Positions 57,106 to 64,000 of a stretch of 64,000 bases of DNA are shown here, piece after piece. How positions within the stretch are numbered: the first letter of the stretch is position 1; each line of letters begins with the position of its first letter. The position numbers were made by a program, and so were the translations under genes. The notes under the pieces are model-generated. The model made no database searches. It worked only from the letters and a program-made list of their open reading frames with translations, and was not told the DNA's origin. This stretch comes from Caenorhabditis remanei (taxonomy: Eukaryota > Nematoda > Chromadorea > Rhabditida > Rhabditidae), in the NCBI RefSeq assembly GCF_010183535.1, contig NC_071332.1, forward strand, positions 13,392,001 to 13,456,000, written 5' to 3'.

Positions 57106-58989
57106 TCAATAGCTGAGTTGTTGATGATTACTGCTACCAAACTTTCCAGCACTCTTTTTCTGTGTTCCACTCTTTTCTGAGAATTTCAAAGAATGGTCAC
57201 AGAATCTGGACTCTTCATCGTTTCCCAGAGTAGAACTGCAAAAGTTTATCGATACGAAACATGACTGAGATACCAATTCTCACCTAAATCCACAGGTTCC
57301 ACAACCCGAAGGTATCTTCTTAATACCGAGGTCCAAACTGAACATTCGTTCAAAAATCGCATTCGTTTTTTCTTGATCTCTGTCTTGAATAAGACGAACA
57401 TTCTTGTCAAGATCAGCTCTCTGGTTGTAAATTATGTTGTCCAACTTATTGCTATTCAGCTGTTTTCTGAAAAAATCATGTCAATAAGAATGTATTTTCA
57501 TATTTAAAAAATTGTGAATCGTATAGAAAAGCAAACTAACGAGTACTCTTCCAATTCCTGCAAGTGTGACTCCATCTGTTTTTGGAGTTTGAGAATCGCA
57601 TTTCTGTTTTCCAGTTTTATTTCTTCGACCATGAACTTCCATTTAGATTCCAGTTCTTTTTTCCTATAAATCTCAACGATTAAATGAAAAAAGTATTGAA
57701 CCTTTTAGTATTCTTACATTTTGTCCTTTCGAAGTGATGGGTGCAACTCCTCTTTTCTATCTGACTTTTGGCCGGTGACCATTGGGAATAGGTATTCGTG
57801 ATATCTGAAAATAAAAGTAGTATTCATATATTTACTATCAAGAAACCTCAAATAGAGTTCCAAAACTGTTGTCTTCGAGAGAAGTGGCTCCAGAGCTTGA
57901 GCTTTAACAAAAACTTTCTCTCTACCGTATTCAAGCGTGTGATTCAACACGAACTCAATGAGGACTTTATCTTGTTCGGTATTCAAAAAATGAGGAGCAG
58001 TTGGGTTGCTCGGTGGATTCGATTCGTCAGCAGCATCTTTTTCACATTTTCGTGGATTTTTCGGTTGATTATTCTGAAGTGCTGAATGCAATTTGAATGC
58101 TTTTTTTGGTGATTTTCCAGTAATCAGTGGGAACAAATGCTCATAATATCTGTAAAAAATCTGTTCCGACATTGAGCATTTTTCTCTAATACAACCTCAA
58201 GTACAAGTCGAGTACCGTGAACTCGGACAAACTACTCTCCATCTGCTGAGCTCTAATGAAAACAACATCGCTGGGATACTCAGCATCTCTTTCAACAACA
58301 AATTTGACCAGAGCCTCGTCTTGTTTTGGAGTGAATTTCGAGCGGCTTGAAGTCAAGCGTTCATTGGAGCCAGTTTCACGTAGAGCTGGATGCAATTCGA
58401 TGCGATCTTTCGGTTTCTGGCCAGTGATCAAGGGGAACAAGTACTCATAGTATCTTTAAAGTGCAACATAAAACATTGAAACAAACGCTATTAGTGCGGA
58501 AAGTACCTCAAATATAAGTCCAATGCAGTTTTTTTTGCGAGAGCTGGGATCAACTCTCGAGCTTTGCAGAAAATTTCATGCTCCTTGAAATTGGAAGAGT
58601 TCTCCAGCACAAACTTAACCAGATCAATATCTTCTTCGTGATCCATGAAACCTTCATCTGTTGGTTTCAAGCAAACGGCGGATTCTTTTTCATGGATGAC
58701 TTCAGAGATGACTTCCGAGACTTTCTTCTCTCGAAGAGCGGTGTGAAGTACCGCAACTTTCTTTGGCTGTTGACCGGTGATCAATGGGAAGAGGTGCTCG
58801 TAATATCTAGAAAAACATGAATTGAAGACCCTTTCACATCACGATATCTTACCTGAGGTACAACTCCAAAACAGTGAAATGAGAAAGAGATTCAAGTCGT
58901 TGAGCTTCCATGAAAACTCGATCATCCTTATTCTCATTTGCCAGCACAAACTCCACCAGAGTGATGTCTTCTGCGGGAGTGAATTCCAT
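57106..58989 (-). CDS. Tandem Myb/SANT-like module protein with a coiled-coil C-terminus
   Basis: Minus-strand exons: 58989-58853, 58806-58507, 58453-58196, 58149-57847, 57804-57718, 57663-57541, 57466-57284, 57235-57106; every junction is in phase, 506 residues. Four repeats of one module: FT..ED..LV.FV..., then AQ.LE..LS..TVLELYLR, then YYEHLFPLITGQ and a variable linker. Each intron between modules falls at the same place, inside the Arg codon (AG|A) between LYLR and YYEHLF. The spacing, the F-T-x-E-D start and the RY.EHL third helix recall RAP1-type Myb/SANT domains, so DNA binding is inferred. After the modules comes a charged coiled coil (MKKELESKWKFMVEE) and a CGTC pair near the end. 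An acceptor-like TTTTTCAG lies about 30 nt upstream of the start and may be a trans-splice site. Confidence 0.72.
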
Positions 58990-60059
58990 TTTTTTTTTGT
59001 GTTTTTAGATGTTTCGAACCCTGAAAAATGAAGTTATGAAAAGGAAAATCAGGTTAGAAAGAAGAAAAACTGATACAATAGGAAAAATTTGTTCGTTAAA
59101 TCAAGAGAGAGAGCCAATCAAAAACCGGAGATGGGCGGTACTATTTTATGGTAGAGTAAAGTCTAACATTATCATAACAAATGAAAATGTCAATAAAATT
59201 TGAATATCGAAATAACTAAAACACATAAACATATCAAAGTTCAAAATGTTGAATCTAGAATAACTATGAGGAATACAATTATTTGGAAATTCAAGAGTTT
59301 TGACGGTTGGGTAATGGTTAGTAGTGAGCAAGCTCCTAAACTGACAAAAATTTTTCGAAACGTTGAAATAAATCTAAAAATATCGACCAATCAGAAAAAA
59401 AGAGAAGGCGGAGTTTTAGTTTGGTATTGAAATCAGAAGAAAGACATTGAAATAGTTGTTGACGTCAATGAAAATATCACAAGAGATGGATACGGTATGT
59501 GTGCATAGTTATTTGCGCGTGGTAAGAGTGTTGAAAGAGGGCCGTTATCAGAAATTATGACTGCAATCGACAGAAATATGTGCAGAAATAAAAATCTATG
59601 AGGAATAAACTGATGACGAAGTTTGAACAAAAACCATGAAAAACTCCGTGTCGAAAGATTCTCATTTGCACATGAAGTACCAAAAAATTGTAATAAAATT
59701 AATTCGACTCTCTTCACTTTTCCATATTACTAGATTCGCTTCTTTTATATTTCACTTTTCCTACTTTAAGGCTCAAAACATAATTTTCACAGGACGTTTA
59801 CCAGATTTACAATAAAAAAATTTTTTGCCCAAAAATAGAACGGCTTTTTTTTTAAATGTTTTGTTTTATTTTGCAAAGACATGAAGAAAGAACTTCTTTA
59901 AGGACTATTTCTAAAAATTCTATTTTTCCCAAAACGAAAGCTATTATTTTCTTTAATAATTTTGAAATACAGAGAAAACAAAGACAGAATTCTTTTAAAG
60001 ATATTTCGTTTGTTTTTACTGCGTATTAGAAACTGTTTCTCTGAAAAAATTTTTGAATC
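58990..60059. other. Intergenic between divergent genes
   Basis: No gene is supported; AT-rich. It probably holds the promoters of the flanking divergent genes. Confidence 0.4.
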
Positions 60060-61303
60060 ATGACCCGGAGCAAGACCCCGATGACTGGAAAGCTTTCCCT
60101 AGTTGGTAACCAGTTCATGACCACGAAAGAAGATTTAGTGAACAAAAAGTTCTGATCTACTTTAGTGTTGAACCACAGTTAAAAGCCAAAGTTCTTTCCG
60201 CTATAACTTTTGTCACTAGAAATTTCGCCATCATTTTCTTCCTCCTTTTTAAATTATCACTTGTTTAATGCCCATCTTGATAAGAAGAAAACGGCTAATT
60301 TTATATATTTGAAAAAAAAGAGGACGTATATTGTTTGACTCGTACCAGGTTTTCTCATTCTGAATTTTATTTTTATGGGGTTGGGTTTTGAGTTTCATTA
60401 GTAATTTTACGAAGAAATTTACCTCTGAATTTTCAAATCTAACGATATTTCTCTTTTATCAATCAATCGTTACAGGCAGTTGGCTTTGCGATCTACATCA
60501 TGGAGGAGTGAGTTCTTTGTTCTATTCTTCAGTCTATTGTGGTGTTTTGTCTATGTCTTTCAGAATGTTTTCTATGCCCTGTCATTCATTTTGTTTGGAT
60601 TCAATAAATCTCTTCATCCTAAAATTTCCAGACACTTGGCTATTTTGCGAGCATTTCGTCAGCAAATGCTAAATCGAGAGGAGCAAGTGTGAGCTCAAAG
60701 TTCAATTATATATTTGCACTTTTGTATATTTCAGGGGGAATCAAGCTCCAAACAATGACCGTGAAGGACTCATTTTAACATTTCTGCTCCAATCAATCCA
60801 GCGATTGGGCGAGGCAGCCCGCAATCATCTACAACCACGGATTGATGAAATGTTTCATACTGAAAACGGCATTGTTAGTCTTAGATTGGACGGTAGACAG
60901 GTAAATGCATATTATTCAACCGGTCATCAATTTGTTGAACTTTAGGAAAACGTGTCGGAAGATGAAGTCCGCGAAATCGTCGAGGATACCATCCACATAC
61001 TCCGAGAGCCTCGTTTGGAAAATGTTGTTTCCAACGATGAGAATATTGCTAATCTCATCGGAAACTTTCTTATTCAGCTTGGCCATACACTCAACAACAC
61101 TCATTTTAATGGACGTGTCGTACGCCTACTCCGTCGAGTTTTTGGGGATTCTTTCGATGTAAGTTAATGAGTTGAACGAATATTGACAAAACATTGAAGT
61201 ACAATTTGATTTTCAGGAAGGCACTCCAATCACGGTCAACGCAATCGAACGTATTTTCGATCTTATCATCGAAACCCTCGAGCGCGATCAGCACAACGGT
61301 TAA
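60060..61303 (+). CDS. Unrecognised six-exon gene
   Basis: Exons: 60060-60105, 60476-60507, 60564-60688, 60735-60900, 60946-61158, 61217-61303. All phases match and the sum is 222 residues plus TAA. The first exon is the least certain: a short ORF (MTRSKTPMTG) with a GTAACC donor, chosen because it alone supplies an ATG in frame with exon 2. One hydrophobic stretch (FYALSFILFGF) near the N-terminus could be a membrane segment or buried helix. The rest is charged and helical (EDEVREIVEDTIHILREPRL, IERIFDLIIETLERD). No known domain recognised. It lies between the two Myb-like module genes. Confidence 0.6.
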
Positions 61304-61979
61304 TTGATCAAGTTGGAGTTATCGCTCTTTTTAAAATACAACCCTCTATATGATGAACTTTTCGTTGATCTTTCTATTCATTTTTTAAGTTTTTAATTTT
61401 TTTGTATGTCTTTTCTTGATGTAAAAGTTGTTATTCTTCTTTTCTTTTTGATTTTGAACTGATGTGAGAAAATGAAACATGTGGGTAACATAAATTTAGG
61501 AGAAAAGAACGGTAGGAAAATCATTAGTTTTGTAAACCTGAACATTTTTATAGTTTTATAAGTTCTCTGGTTCCTAAATTTTAATTTCTCAAAATGGGAG
61601 TAAAATAATGCAAAAAAAAGTTGAATACTTTCTGTAGGCACTGTAAGCAAATAAACCAGTCGGAAATTTTTTATTATCTTCAGAAAAGTTTATTGATACT
61701 CGTCTATATTTAATTACAAAACAATCAAGGATGACTTGAGTGAATAAACTTTATACTTTTCAAACATGTATAAAATAGGCGTTGGACTGCATTCTATTAC
61801 AATCAAATTTTGCTTTTTGAGTAATCTCTGAAATATTCTTAAAGTTTTTTAAAAGACTTTCCAACTTAATACTGTAAATGTCGCAAGCTTTTTGACTAAT
61901 CTATGTTTCACTTTCCAGCTACATATTTTCAAATGTTTTCACTAAACTCAAAGCTTTCATTTTAGTGACCAATTTCAGC
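61304..61979. other. Intergenic between two + strand genes
   Basis: No gene seen. The spacing of about 680 bp is longer than is typical inside a nematode operon. Confidence 0.4.
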
Positions 61980-63374
61980 ATGAAAGTCTCGTTCACTGTT
62001 CAGGAAGATGAAGCTCTGCTGCAATTTTTGATCGAAAATTCTTCAAAATATGATGAGATGGAAGTTTTCATGAAAGCCCAACAAATCGTGCCCGCACTCT
62101 CTGAGAACACTGCTCTGGAACTCTTGCTAAGGTTTTTCATGCGGAATGAGAAAAAAAAAACCTGTTTGCAATTACAGATATCGTGAATATCTATATCCAA
62201 TGATTACCGGTAAACCATTCAAGGAGACGTTCGAGTTGGATTCCGAACTTCGAAACAATACATCTTCATCACCCACGAAACCTTCTGATGAAGGTTTTCT
62301 GACTTTTGAAGAAGATAAAGCTCTCTTGCAGTTTATTGTCGAGAATGCTCACCATTACGACCAATATGAAATTTTCGAAAAGGCGAGACAACAGTTTTCC
62401 GCTCTTTCAGCAAAAACTGTGTTGGAATTGTACTTGAGGTAGTTTACCGGTTTAACAAATCTTATAATCAGCTAGAATTTCTGATCACTTTTTGAATTTC
62501 AGTTCAATGAATGTTCACCGACTTTCCAAAAGCATGTTTCAGAAAAACGTGCAAATCGTGACTTCTAGCAATTGAAAAGTTTGATCGAAAATAGTTTTAT
62601 GAGGTTCATTTTGTGAAATAGTAAATAGCATTTTATGAGTCAGATCTTATAAGATGTCTATGTTTCAAAAAGATCTACACTTTTTTTATGACAAACAATT
62701 GAACAAACAATGAATTCTTAGTCATCAGTTTTTTTATGTTTTCAGAAACCATGAGTACTTGTTCCCATTGATGACTGGACAACCTTCTGAACACGTTTCC
62801 TCATTGCATCCAGTTCTTCTCGAAAAAGAGTTCATCAACAAGGAGAAAAAAGAAGAGGAATCCTTCACTGTTGAACAGGACACAACTCTTCTGACGTTCG
62901 TGATTGACAACGCATCTAAATACGATGAAACGGAATGTTTTTTGAAGGCAACACAACTTGAGCCCACTTTGAGTGGCTTTTCTGCCCTTGAGCTTTATCT
63001 GAGGTTAACGTGTTGCCAGTCAAAGTGTTTACATAATTTCAATTTAGATACTACGAACATCTTTTCCCACTGATAACTGGTCAAGATTATAAACGTCTGG
63101 ATCTGTTCCCGAGGTGGAATAAATTTACCTTAATTCATGAATTGAGAGCTTTTCAGAAACCAAGAATGCCTATTCCCTTTGTCAACGGAACTACCTTCGC
63201 AACTGTCAAACGAAATTCCGTCACCTGTGAACTGTGTCCCATGCAAAGGGAGATGCCTTCCCAGAAAGCGGAATTGGATGGGAACGGTTTCAATCGACAA
63301 TAAGTTAGTATTAAATTCAATTTCTTTTCATTCAAATAATTACTTTCAGACGATCATCCAAAACTTGTCGTTAA
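61980..63374 (+). CDS. Second tandem Myb/SANT-like module protein
   Basis: Exons: 61980-62131, 62178-62438, 62746-63003, 63048-63113, 63157-63303, 63350-63374; phases agree, 302 residues. Modules start SFTVQEDEALLQFL, FLTFEEDKALLQFI and SFTVEQDTTLLTFV, and each ends near L(Y/L)LR, followed in the next exon by REYLYPMITG, HEYLFPLMTG or YYEHLFPLITG. The introns again split the same Arg codon. The fourth module is reduced: exon 4 has only the EHLFPLITG half, and exon 5 begins NQECLFPL without an intervening FT..ED body. Exon 5 ends in a Cys/Arg-rich segment (CVPCKGRCLPRKR). Alternatively the 44-nt intron at 63114-63156 is retained and the protein ends at TAA 63301. The coiled coil of the other gene is absent. 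Confidence 0.68.
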
Positions 63375-64000
63375 CGTTGTTCCATTGCACAAACATCAAT
63401 TTGAACTGAACATAATGGCGATGCCTGAATTAATATTGTGATGCTTTAATACAGTGCGCGTCATAAATATGTGCCACCCCCCAAAAATGAGTGTTCCGTG
63501 GAAACGAGAAATTTTCGGAAAAAGTGACTGTTATAATCAAATTCAGCGTGCAAAAAAACCTATATTCAGAAGTTTTTACGAAAATCTGCCGAAAATTAAG
63601 GCCAAGCCACGAAAAAATCGAAAAAACGACCGCGTCATAAATATGTGCCACCTCCAAAAAATTGAAATTTTTTTCAACTTTTCGTATTTTTTTCAAAGTT
63701 TTTTGAACTTTTCTTTTGTTTAACTGATTGTTTACTTCAAATCAATTAAAATTACTACGTTTTTCACTTGAAATTCATTTATTCACAACAATTTTTTATG
63801 CGATAATAGCCAAATTGTCGTATTTTTAGGGTTATTGAGATAAGAAAGTGCAAAATCTCAAAATATTAAATATATCAGGGTCTGAAAAAAATGATATGGA
63901 GTATTACTAATTCTATGACAAAAAATATTACGCTTACAGACTCCTAACCCGTTCGTTCAGGCATGTTGAATCTCGTATGAGATACCTTCTGCATGCCCAA
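63375..64000. other. Intergenic with a Tc1-like terminal repeat
   Basis: At 63452 CAGTGCGCGTCATAAATATG starts like a Tc1-family end, and GCGTCATAAATATGTGCCAC recurs in direct orientation near 63633. Probably fragments of one MITE family. Nothing else recognised up to the window end. Confidence 0.5.

Noticed and set aside
60388..60509. Alternative upstream start for the 60060-61303 gene by reading through the acceptor at 60475
   Set aside because: That frame has no ATG; it begins at a TTG. The spliced ATG exon at 60060 is preferred.
58990..61979. Operon joining the three genes between 57106 and 63374
   Set aside because: The first gene is on the opposite strand and the spacing of the other two (about 680 bp) is larger than typical nematode operons.

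Overview
The window is nematode nuclear DNA, almost certainly from a Caenorhabditis species. Introns are short and AT-rich with TTTCAG-type acceptors. The gene families are the expanded ones of Caenorhabditis chromosome arms: class-w (srw) and Str-type chemoreceptors, and F-box/FTH proteins. MITEs and satellite DNA are abundant. Gene models were built by hand from reading frames, splice sites and phase; no search was run.

Layout. 1-3953: 3' part of a Ty3/gypsy retrotransposon with an intact 1,178-codon gag-pol frame and its 3' LTR. 5852-8518 and 18088-21637: two arms of a large inverted duplication carrying an unrecognised multi-exon gene; the left copy is broken and the right copy is better preserved. 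Between the arms lie a TIR element (10017-11066), three F-box/FTH genes or relics, a small basic coiled-coil gene and a complete Str-superfamily receptor. 22392-25749: a six-exon F-box protein and a Bax-inhibitor-1-like membrane protein. 27156-35215: about 33 copies of a 237-bp satellite whose unit contains a tRNA-like segment with a near-consensus B box. 36488-42224: three srw receptors, one shortened. 43100-45300: transposon debris, including a 5S-rRNA-derived fragment and two long palindromes. 44309-50012: two more genes, the second a distant paralogue of the inverted-duplication gene. 51400-56571: a small gene with a sumoylation-like motif and two complete srw receptors. 57106-63374: two opposite-strand genes built from repeated, exon-sized Myb/SANT-like modules, flanking a gene of unknown function.

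The genes do not form an operon or pathway; this reads as a fast-evolving chromosome-arm segment with sensory receptors, substrate-adaptor F-box proteins and mobile DNA. The items most worth following up are the tandem Myb-like (RAP1-type?) module proteins, the tRNA-bearing satellite, the 5S/tRNA hybrid fragment, and the inverted duplication whose insertions and deletions give a relative chronology.
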